Positions 30,919 to 43,262 of a DNA stretch of 64,000 nt are shown here, one piece after another (the first letter of the stretch is position 1; each line of letters starts with the position of its first letter). A model generated the notes under the pieces. It ran no database searches and was not told the origin of the DNA. It saw only the letters and a list, made by a program, of their open reading frames with translations. The position numbers and the translations under genes were made by a program. The DNA lies in NCBI GenBank assembly GCA_963920525.1, contig OY986436.1, positions 30,597,318 through 30,661,317 of the forward strand, written 5' to 3'. The DNA comes from Dichetophora obliterata. Taxonomy: Eukaryota; Arthropoda; Insecta; Diptera; Sciomyzidae.

Positions 30919-31722
30919 ATGTTATGCTATGTTATATTAGGTTATGTTATGTTATGTTATGATATGTTATGTTATGTTATGATATGTTATTTTATGTTAT
31001 GTTATGTTATGTTATGTTATGTTATGTTATTTTATGTTATGTTATGTTATGTTATGTTATGTTATGTTATGTTATGTTATGTTATGTTATGTTATGTTAT
31101 GTTATGTTATGTTATGTTATGTTATGTTATGTTATGTTATGTTATGTTATGTTATGTTATGTTATGTTATGTTATGTTATGTTATGTTATGTTATGTTAT
31201 GTTATGTTATGTTATGTTATGTTATGTTATGTTATGTTATGTTATGTTATGTTATGTTATGTTATGTTATGTTATGTTATGTTATGTTATGTTATGTTAT
31301 GTTATGTTATGTTATGTTATGTTATGTTATGTTATGTTATGTTATGTTATGTTATGTTATGTTATGTTATGTTATGTTATGTTATGTTATGTTATGTTAT
31401 GTTATGTTATGTTATGTTATGTTATGTTATGTTATGTTATGTTATGTTATGTTATGTTATGTTATGTTATGTTATGTTATGTTATGTTATGTTATGTTAT
31501 GTTATGTTATGTTATGTTATGTTATGTTATGTTATGTTATGTTATGTTATGTTATGTTATGTTATGTTATGTTATGTTATGTTATGTTATGTTATGTTAT
31601 GTTATGTTATGTTATGTTATGTTATGTTATGTTATGTTATGTTATGTTATGTTATGTTATGTTATGTTATGTTATGTTATGTTATGTTATGTTATGTTAT
31701 GTTATGTTATGTTATGTTATGT
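30919..31722. repeat. TTATG pentanucleotide array, about 160 units
   Basis: From about 31032 to 31721 the repeat appears uninterrupted (about 138 units). Variant units (GATATG, TTTTATG, CTATG) occur only in the first 115 bp. Because the unit has five bases and lacks stops on the plus strand, all three plus frames stay open and encode a meaningless MLCYV repeat. Confidence 0.97.
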
Positions 31723-34700
31723 TTTTCTATTAAAATTACCACAAAATAAATATATTAGCTCTTAAGTGAATCCAACACATATTCTGTGTTTTTTAACTCA
31801 GACTTTGATTATGTTAAATTATTTTTTTTATGTTTTTATTTTTATTCGGACGGAAAACAAAAATTTATATGATTTTTTTAATTTTAAAACAATTTTCCTT
31901 TATAAAGGATATATTTATAAATATATTAGCAATCTTAAAACGGAAAACATTGTTTAACAAACTATAATGCTTGACCTTAGTGAACGTTTGACAACACGTT
32001 GACATTTTTTTAGTCTTTCTTAACACTATAACTAACTCAGTTATTGCACTGAGCTTTGCAAAAAATTTGCAATAATATTATTTGAAAAATTATTTATGAA
32101 ATTATTTGTCATAAAACTTACCTAGTTAAAATATAAGCATAAGTCAATTATTAACAAAAACGCGTATGTGTATTACTTTTACACATACATATTTATATTA
32201 ACGTAAAAGTAGGTGAACACGTTACGTTCAATTAAAATGTTTCTACATGAATGCAAGTAGATTGGCAAGCTGTGAGCAAATTCCTCAAAGTAAATTTTTA
32301 TAAAATATCTTATATTAAAATAAACTTATTGAATGAGCTCAAGAATCTTGCAAAAATATTTAAATTTTTAATAAATACGGAATTCAAAAAGTTATTTCCT
32401 ACTTTCAAGATTTTCAATTAATTTTGAAGACACATCTTTCAAAATTTTATTAAGTAGATTTTTTAACAGCTTTAAAATATTATTATTTTTTTTAAGCTTG
32501 TCGTAAGAAAATGATCGCAAAAATCATTTAAAATTTAATGTTTGCAATTAGTCAACATTTAAATATGAATCTTAATAAATGCACTACATTAAAACTTGTT
32601 CCCTTAAGTAATCTATACGAAAGTTTTTCTTATCTTTTGTGTATACTACACAAAAAATTATCCTCTTACGCTTTCGTACGAAAATCGTTCGGTTTTGACT
32701 AAGCGGAAGTGCATTGTATTCAAATAATTTGCCAATTAAAAGCATTTTTCTTAAGATGAGTCCTTGCAGACGGAAGTTACAATATTTCCCTACTCAAACG
32801 AACAAGCAAACAAATATTTATTCATGTAATCAATAATTTAATTTATATTGTTGTTGCTGTTGCAGTCGAGCCAACTGCAAACAACAAATTTGCTATGTTG
32901 GCAACAATGGAAACTCACTTGAGAAAGGTCGATAAAGTATGCAATGAAATCTTAATAACATTACATTGAATAATAATAATATATGTATATGTAATTTTGT
33001 TCATTATTTTTCTTGATAAAGTAGATCAAGCGATTAAAGTAAAATATAAAAAAAATTTTTGATAAATAATATTGTTAAATTAAGAGATTTTGCAGTAAGG
33101 TAAAATTGTTAACACAAAGTCTGCAAGTTAAAGTTTTCTTTTGTTTTTCCCCACATACTGGCAAAAAAAAATAAAGACAGGGAGAGGTTTTTGAATAAAA
33201 CCAAAAACCAAACAAATCACTTCCGTTTCCTGTTGCTCAAACGTGATCAGCGATTTTCACTGTAACTTCCGCCCTAGCATACATTCCCACGTTAACACGT
33301 TCGTATTATTAACGTGTCACATTTGCAATTCGAACGTACGCGGAGTTTGTTTGTGTGTGCTTGAGTGAGTGTGTATGTGTGTGGTTTAGTGTGACGAAGC
33401 ATGTTTTGTTTGCAGTAAGATTTGCTTTTTTTGTTGATGCTGTCACTTTTTTGTGTCGAATGTCCTCTAGGCCCTCAGCAGGATGATTCTATTATTGTAG
33501 TAGTTGCTATGTTGTCATTTTTTGTTTAGTGTTGACTTTATTTTATGCTGCTCTTCTTTTAACTTGCATTGGTTTGTATCAACATATTTTGGCAAAATGT
33601 TTTTAGTCTACTGTTAAAAGCTGCCCTGGTTGTTTTTTTGTTCTTTTTTTTAATAGTTTTCTTTGGTTTTGCTTTGCTTTTTATGAGGCAACAAAAGTCG
33701 GCAGGACAATTGTAAGAACTAGTATTTGTAAAGATTTTTTTTTGTTTGGTAGTTTTTTCATTACCGTTTGCAGAAGATGATTGTTTTCCAATAATGTTTG
33801 ATTTTAGAAGTCCCTGTGACTTTTAAGAGAACGATGAACTGCAGCAGAAATAAATGTTTGAGTGGGAAAGGGCGAAAGACAGGCAGAAAAACTACAATAG
33901 GAATTGGTTTTGAGAAATGCTTTTTATACATATTGTCGAAATAATTTAAAGTTAACAGAACCAACAGAATTTTTGTCAGATATTTGGTAATGAGTCAAAA
34001 AGAGATAAAAACATGTGGATTTTGCAAAGCGAGCAGCAGTACGACAGTAGGGTCTGACTTAAAGTTAGAAAGAGAGTGAAAGTGACAGTAATAGTGATAG
34101 TTGTAGTGATAGTGATAGTGAAAGTGTTGGAAAGTCAAATATTTTATGGTCTATAGATGGTCATTAGCATAGAAAGTAGTGATAGTCGATCATGTTTCTT
34201 GTTTTGTCACTTTTACCTCTTAAATACATATTTCAAAAACCGTTAATATTTAAATCCGAGTTTAAGTGAATTCAACTGTCAGTTCATAAGCAACAACAAA
34301 TATTTGTAGAGTTTCCATTAAAATAAAATGAAAGTTTCATAAAATGAGTATCTAAAAGCCACTTCTAAAATGTCTTCTTGTCACGTCAGTTCTCTTCACA
34401 ACTTTTAAGTAGCAACAAATTTGAACTCAGTTGTCAAAAGAACAAAAACTACATGTTGAAAAATAAAAACAAAAATAAAAGCAGAAATATAAAAGCAAAA
34501 AAAAAAAATAAATGCAACCGCCACTCAGCGTCATGACAATCACCGCTATTGTTGCAAGCGAACAAACATTACGTTTCCTGTTTTGGTTTTCAATTTAAAA
34601 TTCGATTTCCCATTGTAATAGTTTCAATTAGTTTCGATTGTTTTTCATTAGAATTTATGTGATTTGCGAGTGAAATGAAGTTTGCGGCAAGTTTTGCGAA

Positions 34701-35132
34701 GTTAAATTAGAATTTCATGTTTGGAATCAAAGCACAAAACAATTGTGAAAAAAGAAAATTTGCAGCAAGAAACAAGTATTATTTAATCAAAACCAAACGA
34801 GGTCAAAAAGTCGTTAGAGCAAATATAAAAAAAGAAATAATAGCCCAAATCTAACTAACTTCACATTCCTCGACACAAAGTAAAGATTATCTTGCTTAGC
34901 ATGCCTTAAAATATGCCACAATTTAAAACAATTTTACGCTGTAAATTACTACGAAGACGCCAAAAACAAATGCCTGCCATTTGCATGTGTCGTCGTCCAA
35001 TGAATGTCTCAAGGAAACCATAAAAATTCCAAAAAGTGAAATAATGTCGTCGTTGATTTAGAGCGCCATTCAACGGGAAGCAACACAATGACACAGCCCA
35101 GCGACAGTGTTGACAACTCAACGCGGTTTGAG
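31723..35132. other. AT-rich DNA without recognisable gene
   Basis: No frame resembles a known protein. An imperfect AGTGAT repeat lies at 34075-34128, and GT-rich runs near 33355-33385. The sequence has the look of intronic or intergenic fly DNA. Confidence 0.45.
34075..34128. repeat. Imperfect AGTGAT/AGTGAA hexamer repeat
   Basis: About nine units of AGTGAN or close variants in a row. Confidence 0.75.
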
Positions 35133-35206
35133 GCGCACCATGAGTTTAAGCGTCTTTGACTGCTGAATGCGAACTTTTAGTTTTTGACGCGCGAAACTTG
35201 GTGCGC
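35133..35206. other. Imperfect inverted repeat, about 22-bp arms
   Basis: The left arm GCGCACCATGAGTTTAAGCG and the right arm, read inward, GCGCACCAAGTTTCGCGCG face each other across about 31 bp. It is GC-richer than its surroundings. Its function is unknown. Confidence 0.6.
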
Positions 35207-35390
35207 ATACCAATTTTTTGTTTTGTTTGTTTAGATAGCTTGCATATAGTCGTGTGAGGACAGCTCACGGAAATGGCATGTCTGGGCGTGCATTAAAAAA
35301 AAAGTTGTAGTCAGCGTTTTAGAGGGAAGTTCAGAGAAAACCTTCGAGGAAAAGGAAAACTATTTAAAATTTTTAATTTGGTATTCAGTA

Positions 35391-35865
35391 AGGCTTCCAA
35401 TCCTGGGATTCCGGGATCCCGGGATTCCAAAATTTTTCCAGTCCTGACAGTCTCCGGATTATAAGGCATAAAACTCCGAGATTTTCGGGATCAACTCTGT
35501 TCTTCAAAATCAGTCAGCTTAACTTCTGAAGACTTCAGTGGTTTCAAAAAATGTACCTTTTAATGTTAGTAGCATGTAATAAAAAATGAATTTAATGAAA
35601 TTTATTTAATGTTTTGTTTGTTATATAAACTTATGTATATAACAAACTGATAAAATTAATTAACTTTTTATAATAAAAATTTAAGTAAGCTGTGTTTTTT
35701 AATGCCTTTGGATAATTTTTTATTAAAAATCATATTCTAACTTTCATACCTTGCATTCGAATTTAATTTTTCTTGAAACAAATTGGTTTTGCTCTGTTTT
35801 TATTATCCCGGGATTTTGAACTATCAATTCCAAAATTTCTTATGAGTCCCGAAATTGGAAGCCCT
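35391..35865. mobile_element. TIR element with CCCGGGAT-rich ends (475 bp)
   Basis: The left end is AGGCTTCCAATCCTGGGA. The right end read inward is AGGGCTTCCAATTTCGGGAC, a match of about 14 of 18 allowing one gap. AGTA flanks both sides (35387-35390, 35866-35869). The ends carry nested CCGGGATCCCGGGA palindromes. No transposase inside. The superfamily is uncertain. Confidence 0.7.
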
Positions 35866-36245
35866 AGTATTAACGTTGCGTTGATAAAAGCATTTTAAAT
35901 GTGCCCTTATATGTTATCATTTCTCAACCCATTAATATGCAGTAGTAACTCGATTCTTACAAGTAATGAAAACCGGGCTCGGTGCAAGTTTTGAGGTCTT
36001 ACACACATCTGTATAGAATATAATTTTAATTATTTTTGTTGCCTAGGATTAATACACTTGTAAATATAATTATTTTATCAAGTAAAGACATATTTCATGT
36101 GGAATGAAAGAAATTACTTATTTTGATTTGTAGTAATTACAAGCAGCCTCGCTTGTTTTGAAATATGTAAACCTATGTTGACATCACAACAGCTCTACAT
36201 GCAAGTTGTTACCTGAAAGTTTTAGAACCCCACGTGTACTGCCTA

Positions 36246-36400
36246 AGGGCCAGTTTTTCAGTACGAGTTAAATGTCTGGTCAAATTAAATCTAGCTTAAC
36301 TCACCAAAATTGGACGTTTAAACTCGGTTTAAGCAAAAAAGAAACACATTATATGATAATTATATGATAACTAAAGTTAATTGAATTCATTTTCAACGCC
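36246..36400. mobile_element. Truncated copy of the palindromic MITE
   Basis: It starts AGGGCCAGTTTTTCAGTACG after TA, continues through CTTAACTCACCAAAATTGGA, then AAAAAGAAACACATTATATG, matching the right half of 28115-28355 in reverse orientation. No right end is present. Confidence 0.75.
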
Positions 36401-38719
36401 TACTAATCAATAGAACTTATATAATCAGACATGGGCGTCCACAAGGGGCTGATATTAAATCAAAGAGCTGTAAACTACAACTAAAAAATTTTACGAGAAT
36501 GTCAAAAAGTTTCTAAATTTTAATTTTAATTAATAAGTTGCGCTCAAACTTAGGGATTTAAGAACTTTTTAATAAAAACATCGTTTTTAGCTGTAGTAGT
36601 GTAAAATTTAGCAGGAACATGTATTTTGATAAGGGGCATCAATAATCAATCAAAAAGTCGACTTTGAATTTATTGTAACTTACGGCTTTTTTGATTTTAT
36701 ATGACAATATTTTCATTATATATGTTAATATGTTTTGAAGAGAACTGAGAAATACTTTTTTTAAGATATATTTTCAAATAAAGCTGAGGCAAACCATGCA
36801 TGCATTTTAAAAAAGTATGTTGTACCCGTCGCAGTGATAAGTTACGATACTATTTTATCTATCCGTATTTCACAGGCTCTTTTCAATACGTTTTCTTACA
36901 CTCAAAAAATTTTGTGTGTAACTACTAATGTAATGTGTAATTACTTATAACTGCATTCATTCTTTATATTTTATTCATAGTTTTCAGTCACGAATAGGAT
37001 TCGTAGATTGAACGTATGTTGAAAACAAATGTATATTTTACGAATACATTTGTTACATTTACTTATAACGAAAAAAAATAATTTTATCTGAGCTGGGGTT
37101 TCGGTAGTAAATTTTTTAAACTCAAATTATACTTCGTACATTTGATGAATAATGCTTATGGTCAACCTACAAATGAATTTTTCCTTTTAATATTAATTTT
37201 AATTCGTAAAAAGTACGAAGTCATTAGTAAATACTACGACTGTAATGGAAGAATTTACGAAGTTATTCTTTCTAGAAATTGAGGAATGATAAGGAATGAT
37301 ACCCCTATTAGTCGAAGATCATTCTTCAGAACAACAGATGGTAAGGGGCATTTAAGCGAATAACGCTTATAAACTTGGACGATAAGAAAATTTATGTTTT
37401 AAAGCGATTAAGCACGCGAAGAAAACAAAGTAAAATAGATTTAAAAACTTAATGTTTTCCGAAAAGTCGGCTTAAAAAAATCGTTTTTCTGTCATAAAGA
37501 TTTGGATAATTTTTGAATTTTTCGTAAACTTAATAAAATTTGAGAAAATTGAAACGATCTAGGTGAGGGCACGCTTCTCATTCAAAAGCGAAAAAAATGA
37601 GGAAATTCTGAATAAACTAGGCTAATGTAAGATCAAGAACTAATTTTTCTTTTTTTGTTCTTGTTTTCTTCTTTTCAAATTCTTTTTAAGAAAACTTTTC
37701 TGCATTAGAATATCTTACGGTCAAAAATTTTTTTATGACTAATATTTAAATTGGAAATTCGATTTGAAACATGTATTTTATACTTCTTCAAGTTCACGTT
37801 TTTTAACAGGCGTCCCATTTTGAGAATTTTCTGGATGTTTTCGCGTCACGTGCTTATATTACATCCAGACTTTAGAATCAAGCCTTGCAGAGAGGTTCTG
37901 GAATATGTGTCGAAAATTAATGGATCCCAAGACCCATCTATACATGTACCTCTTTTTATATTTATTTATGCGTTTTGAATTAAAAATAATAAATTTTTTA
38001 AATAATTTATATAATAGGCAACACGATTTTAGTAACTTGCATTCTGCTAGGACTGATGCATGTTGAAAAAAGAAAAAAGTCAGCTGATGTCCATGCGGGA
38101 AACATTTCAAGAATAGCGACATCTCTAATTCTTAATGTTTGCGCATTCCATGGATTTTTACCTCCTAAATCAAAATCTGATAAATTTCAGGCCGCTCGCA
38201 ATTATTTTAATGAGTTATTGGCCTCCAAAACTGGAAAGGAAGGTCTAAAAATCTTGCTGGTTGTATTCATTTAAAAATATATTATATATTTATAAATATA
38301 TTATATATTTTTTAATTCTTATTTGAACAGAGAAAAACTTGGGGGCCAAATAGTAATTAATGGTATTTTATTTAAAGATAAAGGAGACCTTACATTATTT
38401 AATTTACTAAATTACTAAGAATATTTATTGAAAATTTTTTTTGAAATTACATGAAAAAAATTAAATTTGAAAATGCATGATGCGAGAAAGATTTTTACCC
38501 CATCTTTTAAAATATATATAATTTTTTTATATGTACAAGCGTGTGTCAACCGGAGTATCACGATAACAAAATTAGAACAAAAAATCTTAGAACATAGAAT
38601 TATATAGGTTACGTTTTCTTTATGTGCACTCTTTGCCCACCCCCCTACAACAAATCCTGCGGACGCCCTTGTAATCAGACGATTTTAATCGTATCGTATT
38701 GAATAGCTATAGAATTATA
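36401..38719. other. AT-rich DNA without confident gene
   Basis: An open frame at 38056-38274 (72 residues, with HAGNISRIATSLILNVCAFH) has fairly protein-like composition, but I recognise no family. A small hairpin occurs at 37025-37053 (ACAAATGTAT/ATACATTTGT). Confidence 0.35.
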
Positions 38720-38830
38720 TACTGCACAGTCTTGAAATTCGGTATTCGACCACAATTTACACGTTCCCTTTTATTGGTAACATTTTATGGATGTTAAACA
38801 AGGGGAAAATAAAGGGCGTTAAATAAAGGG
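38720..38830 (+). mobile_element. Helentron-like internal repeat fragment
   Basis: GAAATTCGGTATTCGACCAC, AATTTACACGT and the ATTTTATGG...AAACAAGGGG block match a unit of the array at 15.4-15.96 kb in the same order. There are no termini. Confidence 0.65.
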
Positions 38831-38910
38831 GGAAAATTGCCAAATGTCGAATTTCAAATAGTTTCCGAACCAAAGTTAAGCTAATAAAAAATAAAGCACT
38901 ACGGCTTTAA

Positions 38911-39373
38911 CTCATAAACAGCGGCTCCCGTACGATTTTTTAAAAATTTCATGTGCTCTCTTATATTGATCACAGGAACTGCCACATAAAATTTCAACTT
39001 TGAATCTTTCACCGTAGTCGAGATATGAGTTGGGCATAAAAATACCCAATCGTCGTTAATGTGTTCTAAATGGGCCCAAATTCCTTCTGCAACGACAGCA
39101 CAGTTTTATATCAGGAATTTTCTATCAATCAATACATTTTTTAAAATATAAAATTTTTTACAAATGATTAAAACACAAATTGTTCTGATTTTTAATGTAA
39201 GTCACTTTTGACTTTGAAAATGTAGTGGTTAACGTAAAAATTTCTTGACACACTCCAAAAACAATTTGTAGCTCTATGTTTTCTTAAAGCAACAAACAAA
39301 AATGAAGCACTTAGCTGTTACCAATCCTGAGATATGATCGATTCTGCAAAAATACCCAACAGCGGTTAATGGG
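38911..39373. mobile_element. TTAA-type MITE (463 bp), CCCAT family copy 2
   Basis: The right end read inward is CCCATTAACCGCTG after TTAA (39374-39377). The left end is CTCATAAACAGCGGCTCC after TTAA (38907-38910). CAAAAATACCCAA then GGGTTAA at the right matches the CAAAAATGCACCAA...GGGTTAA end of 28495-29010, and GCGGCTCC is shared on the left. Confidence 0.62.
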
Positions 39374-39639
39374 TTAAGTATAAGATACCTCTGTATATGA
39401 TTCTCAAATTTTTTTATCAAAATCGGAATCTATGCAGCTCATCCATTAGATGTTTATATGGAATGACTCATATGTATTTACATGTAAAAAATAAAAAATA
39501 TGTTGAAATTGCTTATGTTTAAGTGAAAAATTAGAGTAAAGTAAACAAAAGTAACATAAAAAAATATATTATTATTATATAATTATTATTATATTATTAA
39601 TATTATATTATTATATAATTATTATAATATTATATAATA

Positions 39640-40545
39640 TTTGATTCAGCCTTGCATGCTTATGCTGATGATATTCAGCAACAACTTTCTCGTAGATCTA
39701 GTCTCATGGAAGATTTGGTATGCAGGTTAAATGAAGATATTGCAAGTATAGAGAAGTGGGCTACTAGTAATGGGCTTTAGATCAATGCGTCTAATTCATA
39801 TGTGTTACCCATCAGTAAAGATAGTGTTTTTTGAAGATATACTGGATCTGATTTTAAATAGCAAAATACTCAGTCTCGTTAGCTTAAAAATCTTAAAAAT
39901 CTTGGTTTTTATATCAATTCTACATTAACCTGTACCTATCACATTAACCCGAATCACCCTGAATAAATTTTTTTTTAAATTTTTAGAATGACCTTTTAAC
40001 GCAAATATAAAATGGTTTAAACTAAAATAAGCACATTTTAAGTGTTTGTGTTTGCGTGTCCATATGGTAACGGCAGGGTGTTTCGGGTTAACAGCGCAGT
40101 ACGAAAAATTTATTTCATCTTAAGTAACCTCAGAGTTTCAGTGGAATTTACGCCTGTTGAAATGAGTCGTATGTCGTGCAGCTTATCTTACCTGTAAAAA
40201 CCTACACAGAATGCGTTTATTGTAAATTAGACTCGCGATCTCAATTAAAATTATGTTTAGAATGTAACCAAGTTACTAGATATGTCCTTGGGCTACGCAG
40301 ATTTGATAATATTTCACAATAAAAAAAATGTGTTCTTGGGCGTGATATAAGTAATTATTTAAAGCCCAAAATTGCATTTATTTTAGTTACATGCTAACTC
40401 CACTCAGCTTTAACTATCGAAATTCTATAAGAATTTTTTTATTAATGCCACTCGGTTGTGGAGTGCTCCACCTGAGTAAGAGCTATAAAGGAAGCAACAA
40501 AATTTAGACGTGCTGTATTTCAATACTTTTTAATAACTAAACACT
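39640..40545 (+). pseudogene. Jockey-like reverse transcriptase fragment, interrupted by a MITE
   Basis: The frame ALHAYADDIQQQLSRRSSLM, then EDLVCRLNEDIASIEKWATSNGL, holds the catalytic YADD box followed by the conserved helix. It continues as LKNLGFYINSTLTCTYHIN to 39947. A MITE follows. From 40088 the frame resumes as SAVRKIYFILSNLRVS, then decayed thumb and C-terminal blocks in shifting frames to about 40540 (NATRLWSAPPE near 40445). Several stops are present. The position and spacing fit the Jockey-type polymerase palm-to-C-terminus. Confidence 0.75.
39948..40087. mobile_element. TTAA-type MITE, copy 2 (140 bp)
   Basis: CCCGAATCACCCTGA and the inward-read CCCGAAACACCCTGCCG are its ends. 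TTAA is intact on both sides (39944-39947, 40088-40091). Removing the element and one TTAA rejoins the host LINE frame as CTYHINSAVRK. It is inverted relative to 19452-19585. Confidence 0.92.
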
Positions 40546-42266
40546 TCCCAGCAAGTTTTCTTCAACTCTACTTCTTTAAATTTATTCTCCTCGCTATCTC
40601 TTCGAACTTAATTTATCGCTATTTAATATAAGGTTAAGCTCTTTAATATGTTTAATTATTATTGATAAGTTCAAAAATTTTATTGCAATAAATATATGAT
40701 AATCTTTGTGCATGAAAATATCTAAGTTCTTATTCTACCCTCCTAAGTAAAAAAGTCATATCTCGATTTGAGTAGTTTTGAGATATTTACCTTTTACGTT
40801 TTTTATCTTTCTAAGAAACACACTAGAAGTGACCATTTTACTTAAATTTTTCAGCCCTTAAGAGTTGAAAATAGGTAATCTTAGCTTAACACAAAAATCA
40901 GAAACTTAATCACTGTTCCGAATGTGCCTTTTTCTACATTTTGGAATTTTGGCGTTTATGACTTTCTTTCTAAAGACGGCAGTATATCACTATGAATAAA
41001 TAAATCTATACATATAAGAAAACTAAAAAAAAAATCTGTACATTGAATATTTTTTCGAAATTCTTTTTGCACTGAAAAACAATCTGAAAAATTTAGATTC
41101 CAAAAAAGTAATTTTTAAAAATATTGTCGGCCTGTCTGTATGAAGGCGCATGTGAACAACTGGATGAATTTTCTTCAAACTTCACATGTAGGCTCCAAAC
41201 GTCCCTAGTTGGGACATTGGTTACTTTTTATAAGCGCAAAAAGGACTCTCTTCAAAATAACGGTTCTTTTGTAAAATAATGATAATTAAAAGCGCTGAAA
41301 GGTGAGTTAAAAATTAGAGATACGTTTGAATGACCTATCAAAGAGTTTTTGGTAAATAATAGGGCTACAAACACCACCCGGACAGTTTTCATTTATCTCT
41401 AAAGAGTACCCTACAATATGCATTTTTTTATCCAATATATGTTAATAAATACAAACTTTTTCAATTTTCCTAAGGATAATAAAGAAAAAAAAATTTCCAC
41501 TTGCTTGACACCAATAACATTCTCATAACTTGAAAACTACAGAAAATCTTAGTACAATGAATTTTTGTACATAACATCATTACCTACAGCCAAAAAAATT
41601 ATTCCAAATTTAAAGTTTTGATTTTCGACGCGAATAGCTTCTTTGTGTTTTAATATATTTCTTCAATCTTCTTTTGTCTAAAAGTTCAATTAAATTACTT
41701 ACAAAAAATTTCTCCAAAAGTTCCGTTAGCTTAGGACTTATATTTTTAATCTTTTTTAAAGTAATAGAAAAATACCATTGATTTTTGTGACGAAATCAAT
41801 TTTTTTTTAAATGTTGTTTTATAATTTTAGAAAAATGCTTTGCCCTTAAGAGAAACTTCTTGAAAATTTCGTTTACGCAATTAAACGCTATTAATTATAT
41901 ACTGTCATCATAGCGAAAATGCTTAATCTAAACTTTGGATGAAAGAAATTTTTAATCAAAAAAGTACACACAAAAAACTATATCTGTAAAGTCTCATATA
42001 AATTTCATACAAAATGTAATGTTTTTTCCTGTAATTGTGCTACAGGAGAGCCAAAAATGAACATTTTCCTAATAAAAGTACCACATTTTACTGTGTTTAT
42101 GAAAGCATTTTCTGATTCACTCCTATGTACATTTTTGTGCATTAAATGTTAAATTTTTCTGTGTTCAAACGTAATTTTACCGTTTGCGGAAATGTGTAAA
42201 ATACTAACCTACCGTCGTCGCTTTTACTGTGTTGACCATGAAATTTTGTTTTGATAAAACATTAAT
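40546..42266. other. AT-rich DNA without recognisable gene
   Basis: Nothing supported on either strand. Confidence 0.45.
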
Positions 42267-42422
42267 GGGGTCGTCCATAAACTACGTTACCAATTTAGGG
42301 GGGGGGGAGGGGTTTTGAAATGCACTACGATAAGTAACGGAAGGGGGGGGGGGAGGTTAAAATTAAAAAAATCGACGAAAAACCTCTAATTAATAACACA
42401 ATCATTTCAAAAATTTTTAATC

Positions 42423-42608
42423 TTACATATTTATGTTTGATCGTTTAAATTGATGGTTAACTTTTGTTTCAACGATTTCTTCCACCACCTTTTCCCTCGA
42501 CACAGGAACCTTTTGGAATTCCTTCACCATCTCAGCACACGTCTGAAAAATTTGGGTCTTTGCTTTTGCGACAGGCTTTGACGTTAAGGCCTGAATGTTC
42601 TTGATCAA
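42423..42608 (-). CDS. Small hypothetical ORF inside the TIR element
   Basis: A 61-residue Lys/Val-rich frame (KVVEEIVETKVNHQF near the end). The start codon is uncertain. I do not recognise it. It could be the end of a transposase exon or non-coding. Confidence 0.2.
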   Translation of the reverse strand: MIKNIQALTSKPVAKAKTQIFQTCAEMVKEFQKVPVSREKVVEEIVETKVNHQFKRSNINM

Positions 42609-42786
42609 AGGAGATAAGGTATGACATGTACTGTCCTGCTCAGAAAGAAGAAATCGGTTAAAGGTCGTGTCCTACCTGCGGCTTGTATTTCGTTTTTAAA
42701 ACTTCTATGAATTGCCATAAGTTTGTATTATATCGTTTACAATAAATCGGAATAAAAAATACTATTTAAATAAATCAATTTTCAGA

Positions 42787-43038
42787 AAGCATTTACACAA
42801 AAACACAGAACTTGGTGCAGCTCGGGTGCAGCTTTTAAGGGTACTCTGTCAAAGACCAGGTGAATTTCTTTGCGTTAGAAATGAGGATTCACCTGAATGG
42901 GTCGACATAGAATCCGATGAAAAAATCTATTTTGAAGAATCCTCAACAAAGCTACCAGCTTCTTCTATCCCAGTGATTGAGAGCATCGAATCTTGGAACG
43001 CAGATGGAATAGCTTTTACAGATGATATTAATTATTGA
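42787..43038 (+). CDS. Hypothetical ORF inside the TIR element, no family recognised
   Basis: The open frame has a protein-like composition: CQRPGEFLCVRNEDSPEWVD, then ESDEKIYFEESSTKL, and an Ile/Glu/Asp-rich end stopping with TGA at 43036-43038. Codons remain open upstream to about 42787, preceded by TTTTCAG, which could be a splice acceptor. If so, this is the last exon of an element or captured host gene. There is no catalytic motif to name it. Confidence 0.3.
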   Translation, partial: KHLHKNTELGAARVQLLRVLCQRPGEFLCVRNEDSPEWVDIESDEKIYFEESSTKLPASSIPVIESIESWNADGIAFTDDINY

Positions 43039-43262
43039 TTTTTTTCCAATTGTTCCTTTAATGTATCTAGTCATACTAGTCACTAATACTAATGAAAATT
43101 GTCAGAGCTAGTCAAAATAGATATTCGAATGAATTAATTTCATATGTCACGTTACTTTATGGGGGGGGGGAGGGGTTTTGAAAAGCACTACGAAAAGTAA
43201 CGCAGGGGAGGGGGTGTAAAAAACCGGAAAATCAGTAACGTAGTTTATGGACGACCCCTAAT

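Larger units (their letters stand above)
42267..43258. mobile_element. TIR DNA element with GGGGTCGTCC ends (992 bp)
   Basis: The ends GGGGTCGTCCATAAACTACG are identical in inverted orientation for the first 24 bp. The direct target duplication is TAAT (42263-42266, 43259-43262). Inside each end is a second, directly repeated block with long G runs followed by AGGGGTTTTGAAA-GCACTACG and AAGTAACG. Two short ORFs lie between. The end sequence resembles IS4EU/ISL2EU-type animal transposons; that is recollection. Confidence 0.85.

Noticed and set aside
30919..31765. Three overlapping long open frames encoding MLCYV repeats
   Set aside because: Artefact of a stop-free pentanucleotide repeat read in three frames.
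37751..38274. Two plus-strand frames with fairly protein-like composition
   Set aside because: No family recognised and no splice or promoter support; could not be called a gene.
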